Position numbers and translations under genes: made by a program. From positions 5,518,123 through 5,582,122 of the forward strand of contig OY482860.1 in NCBI GenBank assembly GCA_960531495.1: a DNA stretch of 64,000 nucleotides, given 5' to 3'. Under the pieces are notes generated by a model. That model worked only from the letters and a program-made list of their open reading frames with translations, was not told the origin of the DNA and did not search any database. Source of the DNA: Zeus faber. Lineage: Eukaryota > Chordata > Actinopteri > Zeiformes > Zeidae. This document shows, piece by piece, positions 38,845 through 53,702 of the stretch (positions within the stretch are counted from its first letter, which is position 1; each line of letters begins with the position of its first letter).

Positions 38845-39933
38845 ACACCGATCAACCACAACGTTAAAACCACTGACAGGTGAAGTGAATAACATTGATC
38901 ATCTGGTTCCAATGGCACCTGTCAAGAGGTGGGATATATTAGGCAGCAAGTGAACAGTCAGTTCTTGAAGTTAATGTGTTGGAAGCAGGAAAAATGAACA
39001 AGAGTAAGGATCTGACAACTTTCCACTTTGACAAGGATCAAATAGGGGTGGCTAGACGAGTCAGAGCATCTCAAAAACAGCAGGTCTTGTGGGGTATGCA
39101 GTGGTTAGTACCTACCAATAGTAGTCCAAGAAAGGACAACTGGTGAACCGGCAACAGGGTCATCCGCCCAAGGCTCATTGATGTGCATGGGGAGGGAAGT
39201 CTAGCCCCTCCGGTCCGATCCCACAGAAGAACTACTGTTGCACAAATTGCTGAAAAAGTTAATGCTGCTATGATAGAAAGGTGTCAGAACACACAGTGCA
39301 TCACAGCTTGATGTGTATGGAGCTGTGTAGTCACAAACCAGTCAGAGTGTCCATGCTGACCCCTGTCCACCACGGAAAGCGCCTACAATGGGCATGTGAG
39401 CGTCAGAACTGGACCATGGAGCAATGGAAGAAGGTGGCCTGGTCTGATGAATCATGTTTTCTTTTACATCATGTGGATGGGCAAGTGTTGGTGCGTTGTT
39501 TACTTGGAGAAGAGACGGCACCAGGATGCACTATGGGAAGAAGTCAAGCCAGCAGAGGCAGTGTTATGCTCTGGGCAATGTTCTGCTGGGAAACCTTGGG
39601 TCCTGGCATTCATGTGGATCTTACCTTGACATGTACCACCTACCTAAACATTGTTGCAGACAAAGTACACCCCTTCATATCAACGGTATTCCCTGGTGGC
39701 GGTGGCCTGTGCCACACTGCAAAAATTGTCCCCATGGGGGCCGCACCTCGCAACTTACAGTACCGGACTTGAAAGACCTGCTAATGTCTTGGTGCCAGAT
39801 ACCACAGGACACCTTCAGAGGTCTTGTGGAGTCCATGCCTCAATGGGTCAGAGCTGTTTTAGTGGAAGGAGGGGGAGCTAAACAATATTAGTGGTTATTA
39901 TTGGTGGTTTTAATGATGTGGCTGATCGGTGTA
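38845..39933 (+). mobile_element. Decayed Tc1-like transposon in zcchc24 intron 2
   Basis: Terminal inverted repeats: the left end CACCGATCAACCACAACGTT and the right end, reverse-complemented, CACCGATCAGCCACATCATT, both continuing AAAACCAC. A TA follows the right end. Length about 1.09 kb. It carries a frameshifted Tc1 transposase in the plus direction and belongs to a different family from the element at 2395-3460, judging by unrelated ends. Confidence 0.88.
38994..39890 (+). pseudogene. Tc1-like transposase pseudogene
   Basis: Pieces in order: MNKSKDLTTFHFDKDQIGVA (DNA-binding part, then stops); RTTVAQIAEKVNAAM; a longer open stretch from 39281 with HHGKRLQWACERQNWTMEQW, KKVAWSDESCFLLHHVDGQV and GSVMLWAMFCWETLGPGIHV; then LVESMPQWVRAVLVEGGGAK in another frame. 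The SDES motif holds the first catalytic Asp. The second (normally in DNAPCH) is lost, reading GGGGLCHTAK. The element cannot be autonomous. Confidence 0.85.
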
Positions 39934-40051
39934 GTTTTCACTGAAATACAGAAGAACACTGAAGATAAAAACAGCCTGATGCACAAGATGCAATCTGGTC
40001 AAGATGGCTAAAAAACACATTTCTTCTATGTTTTTATAAGGTATCATAACG

Positions 40052-43166
<3,115 letters not shown>

Positions 43167-43712
43167 TGGTCTTTATCCGCAATCCAAATGAGAGCCTGCG
43201 GCGCAATCCCACACATATCCAGCCGACATTTGCTTCCTACCGGCCCTGACCTTCCCGCTGCCTGACGCTCACCCCTGGCTTTTAGTTTTGCCCTGCTCTG
43301 AAGGGGTCGCCACACATCTGTCCGCCCCCTTTTACAAAACACCCATTAGCCGCCTTTGCTGTCTGTGACTCTTAATTCCTCGGTTGTATGTTTCCTCTCT
43401 TCTCTCTCTTGGCAAAAGAAAACTGCACCCATTCTCCCTCCCCAGCGCACTGCCGAGCAAAGTATTTATCAATCACGATCCTTGGCATCCACGATGTTTA
43501 AGGAAAGGGGATCAGAAACGGGAGAAACAACCGGTCAGACCTGCGGCAAGGATCAATCTCTTACTGGCCGGATTTGCAGCCACAAAGTGCTCTTCGTGAA
43601 AAGTAAAAAAAAAAAAAAAAAAACAACAAAAAAACAACAACTAAATTGTACCTTTATCATGCGTCGTCGCAGTGCCAGACGCGTTTACCAGACGCTACAT
43701 AACCCCTTCCAT

Positions 43713-43716
<4 letters not shown>

Positions 43717-43784
<68 letters not shown>
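43717..43784. repeat. (AT)n(GT)n compound microsatellite in the zcchc24 3' UTR
   Basis: About 22 AT units followed directly by 12 GT units. The (AT)n half can fold into a hairpin in the mRNA. Confidence 0.95.
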
Positions 43785-43790
<6 letters not shown>

Positions 43791-46700
43791 CAACAACTAA
43801 TAGTTGTATTGTTGTATTATCTGTAGAGGTTTGCTGCCAGTTTTGCCATCATTATTCGTCTCATTGGATTACCTCAGTTTTTGGGGGTTCATTGGTTTTT
43901 TGTTTACAGAAACCTGCTTTCCTTTTCCCTGCAAAGTGAAGTGTGTGCTAACGTGCTGAGCGTTAAATCAGAATCGGGGCCTCGGTCGATGGTCTAATGT
44001 ATGTGAGGCCTGGGAATGTCTTGCCGTGTTGGGGTGGACAGCACATCTTATTAACTGTGAATTAACTGAGGGATAACGTGCCATGCATCCCCGGCTTACA
44101 ATGGCCTATTTATTTGTTTCTTGTTTTCTAGTGTGCAATTTAAATTTTAACTGGGACATAGAGAATATTTCTGTATGTTTTTGTATAACATTATAGTGTG
44201 TAACTGCTTCCCACAAGGTTTAGAAACTACTGTAGGATGGCTTATAGAATCGTTCCGCATGTAGATATAGTTCCTTCGTCGTTTCTCTATTTACCCTCTC
44301 GTCAAAATATTTATGTTGCCACACAAAACCTTGATAACCTACAAACAATACATTAAATAATTACAATGTGTTGATCTCTATTCATGAGCAGATTAGTTTT
44401 AGAGTTTTTCTTGTGGTGGACAGCAGTGCAATAACAGTAGTTTTTTCTAAAATAGTCATGCAGTACGGCCCCATGCCAACGGCTTATTCTGAATACATTT
44501 TTACAAAAACAAAAATAGATATATATTATACACAGAGAAAATAAATCTTTACATTTATTTACTTGCCATAAATAGCTCTGCGCCTTAAAGACTGTTTAGA
44601 CTGTTTAAATATCCACATGTAAAGCTTGATTAGATATTAACAATAAGTCAGACCTTTAATGCATTTTTGCCATTCGGTGCCTATGCCTGAGGCCTGGAGG
44701 GTGGACAGTGAAAATCTCCTTGAAAAATGCCCAAAAGTGGATTGTAGTGTAAAGAATGTTAAAAGAGAGGGACAAAGTATTGGAGAAATGAAATGATCTA
44801 CAGGTTGGTGAAGAGAAAAACTGGCTAAATGAAGAGATGTAGGACTGTGACGCGACGATATATGATCATGAAATGAAACATTGGAAGTGACGGTGAATGA
44901 CGTTTACACTAAGGACGCCTGAGTTAATAAACCAATGTCTTTAATTGAAGGGAGGTACACAGCCTACTACCTGTTTACATATATAACATTACTCTAAAGT
45001 GAGACATGGGATATCAGTATTGATATGCATACTGTCAAATTAGTGACTTTGACCTTAGATTATGGAAATATTTTTTTATACCAATTTGTACAAAATCTGA
45101 TTGAATATATTGTATAATGTCATGTTCGTGCCTTGAAAAATACCTAAATCACTCTGAAATGCCAAGCAGAAAATGTATGCATCATTCAACCATTAAGACA
45201 AAGTCTTGGCTTTGGGAGCTTTTGGAGCTTTTGTTAACAGTTCTGTGCTAAATCTCACTCAGTTTGAAGTTGTAAAAACCCAAGAGAGACACATTCTTTT
45301 CATTAATGGTGACAGTTTGAACTGGCAGTACGCTGAATTGGAGCTTGGGCTCAACTGGCACCTCCAGCTGGCAGTGAGAAGTGCGTTGTACTTTGTCACC
45401 ATGGAATATCCACAAAGATGTTATGTTTAAGTCTCCACAACAGAATGGGTTTTGCCAAAAAAGAAAAGAAAAAAAGCTGTGAACCTCTCTTGCATCTGGC
45501 TTTTTATTTGCCCATTGTGATTGTTAATTTAAACCTCCACTGATGGCTTTATAAATACACTTGGCCACATACCAGACTGTGAGAAATTTCATGTTTGATG
45601 CTGGTACCGGTGAATGTTGAATTATTGTCGCAATACATTTTTCAATGTGTATTATTTGGATTTGTGCATTCGGAGGAAGGACAGCGTATGTGAATATAGA
45701 AGGTTGTATGTAGGATGCTTATTTTAGCCGTACATGGTTGGGAACAATCCGTTATGAGAACTTTAATGAAACGTCTTTTATGTTTTTCTGTGTGATGACA
45801 CTAAACTAACACGTCTGATCGACAGCCCGTCTCTCCTGTTTGACATTGTAACGGAAATGTAAGAAGAACGAATACCAATGAAGCATTTTGAACCCACTTA
45901 GATGAGAAATACTTCATATCGACTCCTATCCGTCGGGTTTTTAGGTTTTTATACCCAGAGACGTTGACGAGAAGCAAATGAAAGTATTTGATACAAAGCA
46001 TTTGGGAGAGGAAAATCTCTGCTTTCAGATGTACGTTGTCTTGAATTACCTATACTTGACTTTTCTAGAACCTTTTCAGTTCAAAATTTGTTATTTTCTA
46101 TGGACAAGATGTGTATTTTCGAAAGCTTAAATAGATGTTGAAAATTTTAAAGCAATTTGCAAGAACAACTCGAGTTATTTCCCTGACAAAGATATTTGCA
46201 AATGACTGTTTTATGTATATATTTGATGGCCATTATTTTCAAAGAAAATTAGCTCCTTTCAAGTGTTGTATGCAATATTGAAGCTTTTTATGTGAAAAAG
46301 GGCCTATTGCTGAGAAAGAATCAAAGCTGGGATTTTTCTCTTTGGTGTTTTACAATGATCTGAGGGCTTATCCTGCAGAAATATTTATGGAAAGATTTTT
46401 TACAACACTTTTTGTATAGAATATGCAGCAAGGTTACTCTACAAAAAGGAAATATTGATGTCTACATAAAATGTTATTAAAACCTGGTACATAATTAATA
46501 CCTTTTCTCAATTATAAGCCATTGTACTTGTGTGTTTTGTTTCAAATTATCAGTGTATCGATATTGTGTTATTCGTGCTGTGTGAAACTAATTAGGCCTA
46601 TGAGCTGCCATTTCCATCCATACCGTAGCATATATTCATTTTGTAAACACTTATTACAATGAAAATGTATTGTGTTAACATGTAAAACCTACATTAGTGA

Positions 46701-47319
46701 CTGATACTCACCACTGTATACGCACGTTAAACTGTGAGTTGTAGTTTGCTGAAAGCAAAAACGATAAAAGAACAATTTTTGAAATCATATGTTTTTAATA
46801 GTTTAAGGGAGTGTTCTGTGTGTGACAAAGAACTATTCTAAGGTTTGCATGTGCATGTATTTGGTTTTGGATGAAATATTACTTTGTGCAATGTATACGT
46901 ATTTAAATTCTACGTAGTAAGTAGTTGGATCCGTAGTGTGTTTAACATTCTAAGTAACTTCTGATCGTTACTATTCATGAAATATCTCATTTACTGATAG
47001 AGTAGCCTATATAAAGTAATACATTTTTACTGAATGTAAATTGTTAACACATGTGGTCAATTGAAAACTCATGTTTGTATTATTCCATTTCTGTATCATT
47101 TATGATATTTGCAACGCGATGTTGCAATGGTGTAATATTTGAATTGGACAGAATGCAGATGTGAGGTCAGGATGAACCGATTGGAGAAGCGAAGGAAAAG
47201 TTGAGCTCAGAAAGTCGCCTACGGGTCTGTTTTTCATGTCCATGAAAATGGCATTCCAAAATGTGCCTTATTTGTTTGTTTGAGAAACATTTTCAGTGCT
47301 TTAGATCTGTCGAGACTTT

Positions 47320-47332
47320 GATGAATAAATGT
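47320..47332 (+). terminator. zcchc24: Candidate poly(A) signal of zcchc24
   Basis: AATAAA in the context GATGAATAAATGTC, followed within 30-60 bp by a TGTTTTGTGGTTTTGTTT tract that would serve as the GU-rich downstream element. It lies at the end of the long repeat-poor region after the zcchc24 stop codon, on the coding strand. Confidence 0.5.
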
Positions 47333-47345
47333 CATATTGAATTAG

Positions 47346-48237
47346 AACTGCTTTGTTTTGTGGTTTTGTTTATGCCCCCGTGGAACTGGAAACGGAGGCG
47401 GGAGAGTTTGGTTACAGCCAACTCTGTTGCAGAGTTTTCTGGAAGACTCCCAGCGTCCCTACGGGGAACGTACATTTTTATGTCCCTGCTCTCGGTGTCT
47501 CCGAGTCCATCTGCAAGCTGTGTGTCTTGAGTAAGAGCGAGCATATAGACTGTGGAGAGAAGGTTTTTAATGGTTTAAACATGGCGATTGTGTAATGCAG
47601 ACGGAACGCCTTGTGAAAGGTTATTTTCCCCCCATGACTGTCCAGCAGAACCACTCACTCGGTGCTGCATCTTATTGACAACATTTGACATAAACACGTT
47701 TAAAGAGAAAGAAGCCTAGAGGGACAACCTACTGACAGGGGTGGTATGCAGCAGACTGACAGCATATATAAGCCCAAGGTATTTAAGATCAGCGAGCACA
47801 AATTGTAGAGATGCTATTTGTTTAGCATCGGTATCAAATTTTGGCCATGGTGTAAGCTTTTGTCTTTGCCAAGTTTCCGCGCACAATATTGGATATGCAT
47901 TCCAAATAGCTCAAACTCAACCAGAGGGTGGGACCCAAATTATATCAAGTTTGTTACAACATCAGCTAGCTTAAACACAGCGAGAACTGAAGGTCTCTAT
48001 GGCAACAATGTAATCTGAGAATTCAAACAAACGATGGAAGGTCAGCTCGCATATGGTTTCGTTTAGGAGCGGGAACTGCTTTTTCACATTGCTTCATTAT
48101 TTACTTTCATAAAGTATTAGCTCGATAAGCAGCACCACCCAGTCTCTAGCTTTCAGACATATCCTGGCCTCCCTCCGTTCTCCCGGAGACGTACTTTGTT
48201 TCAAATAAAAGGTCCCAGAGGTACTGAGCGAAGGCCG

Positions 48238-48314
<77 letters not shown>

Positions 48315-48644
48315 GCGTTTCCAGTCCTTCTTGTGACATGGACAGATGAAATCATCTGCGCTCATAATACCCAATCAGGGGGAGATTTTAACTTGACTTC
48401 GGGAGATCGGGCTTCAAACGCATGGGCCAAAACTCATGTGAAGATGAACCAGTTGATACACCAGAGGATGTGTTCTGCAGAGATGGAAGTCATGGGCATG
48501 ATGTCACATCCCGTCCTCGCGGATAGGAACTGCGCTGGAGGTCCGGTGTCTAAAAAAAGCTGCTGGATCATTCCCAGGAAGCGTTCAAAGCGGCAGGGAT
48601 CGCCGAGCACAAGAGGGAACCGCCATGACGAGGACAGGACAAAG
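47346..48644. other. Intergenic spacer between convergent zcchc24 and ppif
   Basis: About 1.3 kb. A (CA)n tract at 48240-48312; otherwise unique sequence with no gene recognised on either strand. Confidence 0.6.
48240..48312. repeat. (CA)n microsatellite
   Basis: About 36 uninterrupted CA units; the minus strand gives spurious Cys/Val frames. Confidence 0.97.
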
Positions 48645-49289
48645 TAGAACTCTGTATGGAGTCTTTTATTGCCACATTGCTCAGCAAAAAGGAACAAAAA
48701 CCAAAATGACCATTACAAATACAAGAACTTCATCAACTACACTTTAAATGTATATAAATCACAGGGCTCGACATACTCAATAGTCAATTTGAGGTGGTTT
48801 GACTCCCTCACATGTCTGGCAGAAAAACAAGCATAAATTGCCTCTTATTCCATGTAAGTCAGTGTCAGACCAGAGAGCAAATTGTAAGTAAAATTGCAAA
48901 GTCAACCCTTTTCTTTTGTCCTTTGTCCTTCACTTTCTAACATCCCCCCTGGTGGTTTTTTTTTTGTTTGTATAAAATATATTGGAATAGCTACATTTCC
49001 AGGGATCGACCCAGAGATTTATGAAGACCACCCCTCTCTTCCTTTACATGTAGTGATCCTAATACGTATGCGTTGGCTGCAGTTTATTCCACTGCATCAT
49101 TTTCAACATGTCAGGCTTTATGAACATTCTCCGGTGGAATCAAAATACTCGTACGCAAGCTCAGTTGCATCACAATGTCCGCTTTCTTTTAGTGAATTAC
49201 ATTGGGAACCCATCCATGATAACTCGTTTGCCAACCGTCAATACACAGTAAAGGGTCGAAGTAAATAATGAAATGTTTTGCGTACTGAG
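48645..49289 (-). other. ppif: ppif 3' UTR (probable extent)
   Basis: About 640 bp after the ppif stop codon on the minus strand. The first AATAAA on this strand (complement of TTTATT at 48665-48670, read AATAAAAGAC) gives a cleavage site near 48,650. The stretch has no exon-like features on the other strand. ppif and zcchc24 therefore converge, with about 1.3 kb between their 3' ends. Confidence 0.55.
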
Positions 49290-49449
49290 TCATGTGAGGA
49301 GGTGCGTGCTGTGTGATTTGATCTCCCCGCAGTCGCTGATGACGACTTTCTTGATCACGCCACCGTCATGCAAACCGAAGGATTCCATCTTGGAGACCAC
49401 GTCCATACCTTCCTTCACCTGACCAAACACCACGTGTTTACCATCCAGC
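49290..49449 (-). CDS. ppif: ppif coding exon 6 (C-terminus and stop)
   Basis: Terminal coding exon: (W)[20 protein letters not shown], then [20 protein letters not shown] and [15 protein letters not shown] at 49290. H151 corresponds to CypA His126. The reactive C-terminal cysteine of cyclophilin D (the DCG motif) is present as C186. The protein runs about nine residues (KSHSTHLLT) past the usual CGQLS-type end of the family, a small lineage-specific extension. With all six exons joined, every active-site position I can place is intact, so the enzyme should be active. Confidence 0.95.
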
Positions 49450-49631
49450 CTGGGGGGAGTAAAACAGACTGAAAGGGCTCATATCCTGAAAACTGTTCAA
49501 ACGTATAGTGTTGACTTGAACACCCAGCAAATTAGGGTAGAATTTGGACTCGATGTGAGGAATGTGTATATAAAAATCAAAAAATCTTAAACGGCGTGTG
49601 TGAATAAAATAATAAATAAACAAATACGTAC

Positions 49632-49707
49632 CATTGTGTCTTATTCGTGCAAATGAAGAACTGAGAGCCGTTGGAGTTGGACCCTGAATTTGCCATTGAT
49701 AAGATTC
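49632..49707 (-). CDS. ppif: ppif coding exon 5
   Basis: 76-nt exon encoding [20 protein letters not shown], then NKTQ and two bases of the Trp codon. It contains the substrate-binding residues A126, N127, Q136 and F138 (CypA Ala101, Asn102, Gln111 and Phe113). SGSNSN replaces the more usual AGPNTN. The tryptophan that contacts cyclosporin (W146, CypA Trp121) is completed across the exon 5/6 junction. Acceptor ACCATAG, donor GTACGT. Confidence 0.95.
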
Positions 49708-50237
49708 CTATGGTAAAATAAATGGAATCAATTAAATTGCATTATCATTAGTGACAATAAATATAAATATGTGGTTATGTGTAGTATCAGTTTGTCTCAC
49801 GTTGCAGGAGAACCACATGAGGTGGACTGAGAGCCTATGTTGGGTCAGACTTGTTTTCCTTTCGGGAACACAATCTCGAGGGTAATTATGCAACAAACCA
49901 AACTCTAAAGTGTTCGTCAACAATCTGACAAATGGATGCTGGCCTGCTCAGAAAGTAGGTCATTTACTCAGGGAGTGTATAGAGTCTATGCCCGGGGATG
50001 GTGAAGCACGTTACTGAGTACTGCCATCTAGTGAGCCCACCGTCGCTGAGAGTATTTAACTGCTGGAACACCCCCTCAGCCTCAAACACGTCAAAGGATG
50101 GAAGCTTCGTTTACATAGCTACACAAGGTAATGTACGATTACAGATACACAGCAGTATTACAATTTAATAAGAACTCATGGATGCGAAATTGGCGGTCAC
50201 AGGGGAGCGAACCACGGTGAATTATCTGGACATTTAC
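49708..50237 (-). other. ppif: ppif intron 4
   Basis: 530 bp, no repeat tract or exon recognised. Flanked by canonical GTAAAT and CCATAG splice sites. Confidence 0.7.
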
Positions 50238-50334
50238 CTGGACACGTGTGTTTCAACTTGAAGTTCTCATCCTCAAACTTGGTCCCGTAAATTGATTTCC
50301 CTCCGGTCCCGTTGTGATGCGTGAAGTCTCCTCC
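50238..50334 (-). CDS. ppif: ppif coding exon 4
   Basis: 97-nt exon encoding [20 protein letters not shown], then [13 protein letters not shown]. This is the GDF.NHNGTGG loop and the following strand of the cyclophilin fold. Phase 0 at the acceptor (TCGCAG), phase 1 at the donor (GTAAAT). HTCPG replaces the HVGPG of the human protein as I recall it, which adds a cysteine (C119). Confidence 0.95.
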
Positions 50335-51823
50335 CTGCGACAGAAAGGCTTGTATTACACCATGATGTGTTGGAAAAATTGTCCTGGAACGTTTCACCGT
50401 GTAGGTTTGTACTTTACCCCAGTGGCTCCAAGGGTTAGAGCTTCAAATAACCATACTTGTGACTTGTATGATTACAAGAACCTTGACTCTTGAAATCTTC
50501 TAATTCCTCATTCCCAGCAATGGTTGCTGGACGTAGCAACAATAACATTGCACAATTTATTTGAATATCTTTAAACAAGAGGCCAAAGAGCAGAACTTGT
50601 ATAAAAGAACATGTTCAAAGAAAAAAGGACAAATCAAAATCACACAATTACAGAGTTAAAAATCAACGAACATACAGAGACACAACATTAGCAACAATTT
50701 GGTATCCCGGACTGCAATCTTTGAAAAACCCTCTGTTGTTTTCAGATATTTATGATAAGGGGTCCAGCCCCAAAAGGGTGGGAGCCCTATTGCTTTTGTT
50801 AATGAAAAACTGATGTCAGTAGTCCATGGATGTCATGGATCCGCCACACTCACAGAGAGGATGAATAAAATGTATACTTGGGGCAGTCCCAACATTTTGT
50901 CGCCCAAGTTTGATCCAGATTGGCCCATTAACCCTCTCCGGTCGATGATCGCACCGGCGAGATCGCAAGTTAAAAAAGTGACTTTGGTTTATAAATCTCC
51001 TTCTACCTCCACGTGATTTTAATCATACGCTCGCGGCAAAAAAATTGCCAGAAACCTTATAATCCCGACTTTCCGTTTGAGAAAAATATGATATTCATTA
51101 AATTAGGTTAGATTTGGCATTAGGTTAGACCTTGCATTTTCTCTCCATCTGTCTTTCCAAACCAACACCTATTTATCATATCAATGGATTTTAGCACAAG
51201 CTAACATTGAAATTATTTCTGCATGTTGTACACTCATTCACTCGTGCTAACATTAGCTAGCCAGAGCGCTGGGTGGATGAGTAGCTAGATAAGATAGCTA
51301 GAGACCGTTTCATGGAATCCTGTTTGCCACGACGACAACACTGTCAAGTTAGCTGGCATTACCGCTGGTAGTTACAAGGTAACCAGATGCGATTTTTCTT
51401 CTGCTAAGCAAACTTAGCATTGTACAGCACGTCCAGGCCATAGCTGATACATACGGGCATACATACAGTATATGCAGTAAAATGTCACCCAGTGATTACG
51501 CAAAATAAGCCTTTCTAGACCAAGGTATGTTTCCAGTGAATTTGCATTATTGTATTGGCTTGTGTGTGTGTGTGTGTGTATCCAGTGCATACAGTCCATA
51601 AGCTGGTGAGCTGTATGTAATATGTGGCATTTCCCCGCCAGGTCTGATGTATGTAGTCTGTAGAGATGTGTCTGCTGATGTAAATATCACATTTCCTTAC
51701 ACTTTTTTACGATTTTTATTCGTTTTTACAGTATGAGAGCACCTCTACAAGCTGCCACAGAAAATCCTCTTGCACCTCCACCATCTAGCAGGCCGAGACC
51801 GCATGCTCCTACTCCTCATATAC

Positions 51824-51924
<101 letters not shown>

Positions 51925-52959
51925 TGTTCATGAATTCAAATTTTCGTTTCACTTAAACGTGATTGCTGGTTCTAGTTGCTCTCTCAAACCATTTTTGGAG
52001 TTGTATATAGTTTGAGTGACGTTTTCAATAAATCTTTCAAAGCTAAGAACATTTCTTACATTTCTTGCACTGCTCACTCTCCCCACTCCCACTAGCCTAC
52101 AACCTCTTTCCTTTGTCTGACAGTCTGACGGAGAGATGGACCAGCCCAGCCTGCTGCGTCGACACCCCTAATGGCCCCCACCAGAGGGTCATGAATTTTC
52201 AGGTCATTAGCAAATGGCTTCTCTCACACCTTGGGTCAACTGAAATAAAGTTGTGAACAGCTGTCGTAAAACCTTTTTACCTATCTAGACATCAGATTTG
52301 ATCAAGTTTTTTGACTTCACTATACAGTATAGCCAAGACCTCGATGAACAACTTTTGTATCGACAAAACAGTTTGTCAATATATTGTAGTGTATACTATG
52401 ACAACATTTCTGGCAGCAACAAAAAAAAATCCAAAAACATACTCTCTATATCTTGTGTGTGTTAGATGTATCTAAAAGCTGCATAATGATACTGGGCAAA
52501 CTATTGGAGGCATATCAATGTAGCTGTGACTGAATAGATAAATCAACCACTTTGGAGTAAGAGTGTGTTAAATTGATTATATTTAGGTAAATATCAGACC
52601 GCACCAAAATCCCAACACTTCTCTGAATTCAGCTTGGACCTAAGAGGGTTAAGGTGGAGGTAACAGTTCAAAAGAAGTAGAAGTTTTGGACCAAAGAGAT
52701 GTGTTCAGAACAAGCTGACGCTGTGATCTGAGTTCTTGCGGCGCTGGTCCCAAGGCAAACTTTGTCATTTGTCTTTATCTCGTTCTGAGCGCTCCCCGTG
52801 TCGCGACTGGTCCAAATTCCGTTGCGTCATGGCAGGGCACCGACTTCAACCTCCAACCAAGCAAAACCACTGCCACTTCCTCTCACTGTCACATGGGGGG
52901 GGGGGGGGCATGAAGGAACGGGGCACGGCTCGTAGACTCTAAGATTACTTTCTGCGCAT

Positions 52960-53242
52960 AACGCATTGAGAGGGGGTGATCGGGGAGCGAGTCACAGAGA
53001 AAGTGTCCACATTGCGCACGGTTTTGTTCCATACCCACGCTCATTCCATAAGCAGACGTGAAATAAAATAACCTACATCTTTAATAAAAACACACTGTTT
53101 TGGTGCACTGGTCGCGGGCGCCCCATCACCGGAGCGCGCATGGCTTACACACACATCGGTTGGAGATGGAGACTGGTGCACAAAATGTGCCCCGATCGCA
53201 TGAGGGGGTTACACACACCTTAAAAAAAGGGTTGAGAACCAT
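52960..53242 (-). mobile_element. hAT-type element end abutting the ppif exon 3 donor
   Basis: On the minus strand GGCCATGGTTCTCAACCCTT starts 4 nt into the intron; TGGTTCTCAACC is the terminal repeat of the same fish hAT-derived family as at 40052-40372. The following 250 bp (GCGCTCCGGTGATGGGGCGC, then TTTTATTAAAGATG) have the look of the element interior. The distal end is not found, so the left limit given is a guess. Confidence 0.45.
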
Positions 53243-53250
53243 GGCCTTAC

Positions 53251-53339
53251 CTGACACATGAACTCAGGGATTACTCTGTGGAACACAGAGTCCTTGTATC
53301 CAAAACCGTGCTCCCCAGTGCAAAGAGCTCTGAAGTTTT
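53251..53339 (-). CDS. ppif: ppif coding exon 3 (active-site Arg exon)
   Basis: Encodes (E)[18 protein letters not shown], then [11 protein letters not shown]. It carries the catalytic arginine (R80, equivalent to Arg55 of cyclophilin A) and the hydrophobic pocket residues F85, M86 and Q88 (Phe60, Met61 and Gln63 of CypA). The acceptor is ATACCAG and the donor GTAAGG. A hAT-type inverted-repeat end (TGGTTCTCAACC on this strand) begins about 9 nt after the donor, so the 5' splice site sits at the edge of a transposon insertion. Confidence 0.96.
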
Positions 53340-53671
53340 CTGGTATAACAAAATAAAAATATATGGTTTTTACATACAGATCAATACAAACAGAGTATAG
53401 TGTACCTCCAGTATTAAGTTATTTTGGAGTGTTTAAAACACAAATATTAATGTTTGAATTGTGCATAATTTTCAGACATTATGCATATTATTCATGATAT
53501 TATTATTCCAGCCAATTTCAGGTTGAGAAAGTACACGTCCTGCCATGTTTGTCAGCCAGACATGCACTGATCCACGTGATTTTTAATCATTATTATCTGT
53601 ATCTAATTAGCTCATCCAGATGGCTAACTCAAATGGACTGATATGGACCGTATATTAACTGAGGGGCATAC
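53340..53671 (-). other. ppif: ppif intron 2
   Basis: 332 bp, AT-rich, no repeat or exon recognised. Confidence 0.7.
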
Positions 53672-53702
53672 CTGCAGTCTTGGGTACGATGTCTGCATTG
53701 AG
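53672..53702 (-). CDS. ppif: ppif coding exon 2 (31 nt micro-exon)
   Basis: A 31-nt exon on the minus strand between a TTTTGTTTTGCAG acceptor and a GTATGC donor. It encodes LNADIVPKTA plus the first base of a Glu codon, matching the conserved cyclophilin segment before [11 protein letters not shown]. It joins exon 1 in phase 0 and exon 3 in phase 1. Short second exons of this size are usual in vertebrate cyclophilin A-type genes. Confidence 0.95.

Larger units (their letters stand above)
43167..47345 (+). other. zcchc24: zcchc24 3' UTR (probable extent)
   Basis: About 4 kb of AT-rich sequence follows the stop codon, with no transposon remnants I can recognise. It contains one simple-repeat block (AT)n(GT)n at 43717-43784 and an A/CAA-rich run at 43604-43640. 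A canonical AATAAA in GATGAATAAATGTC (about 47,323) with a T/G-rich tract just after it is the best terminal poly(A) site. Earlier possible signals (ATTAAA about 46,478) could give shorter forms. A Pumilio-type element TGTATATA lies at 46214-46221, and two GTGCAAT seeds (about 44,135 and 46,887) match the miR-25/92 family. Human ZCCHC24 also has a multi-kilobase 3' UTR, as I recall. The boundaries are inferred. Confidence 0.55.

Noticed and set aside
39281..39772. Functional 163-aa protein
   Set aside because: Tc1 transposase fragment missing its N-terminus, its second catalytic Asp and its in-frame C-terminus.
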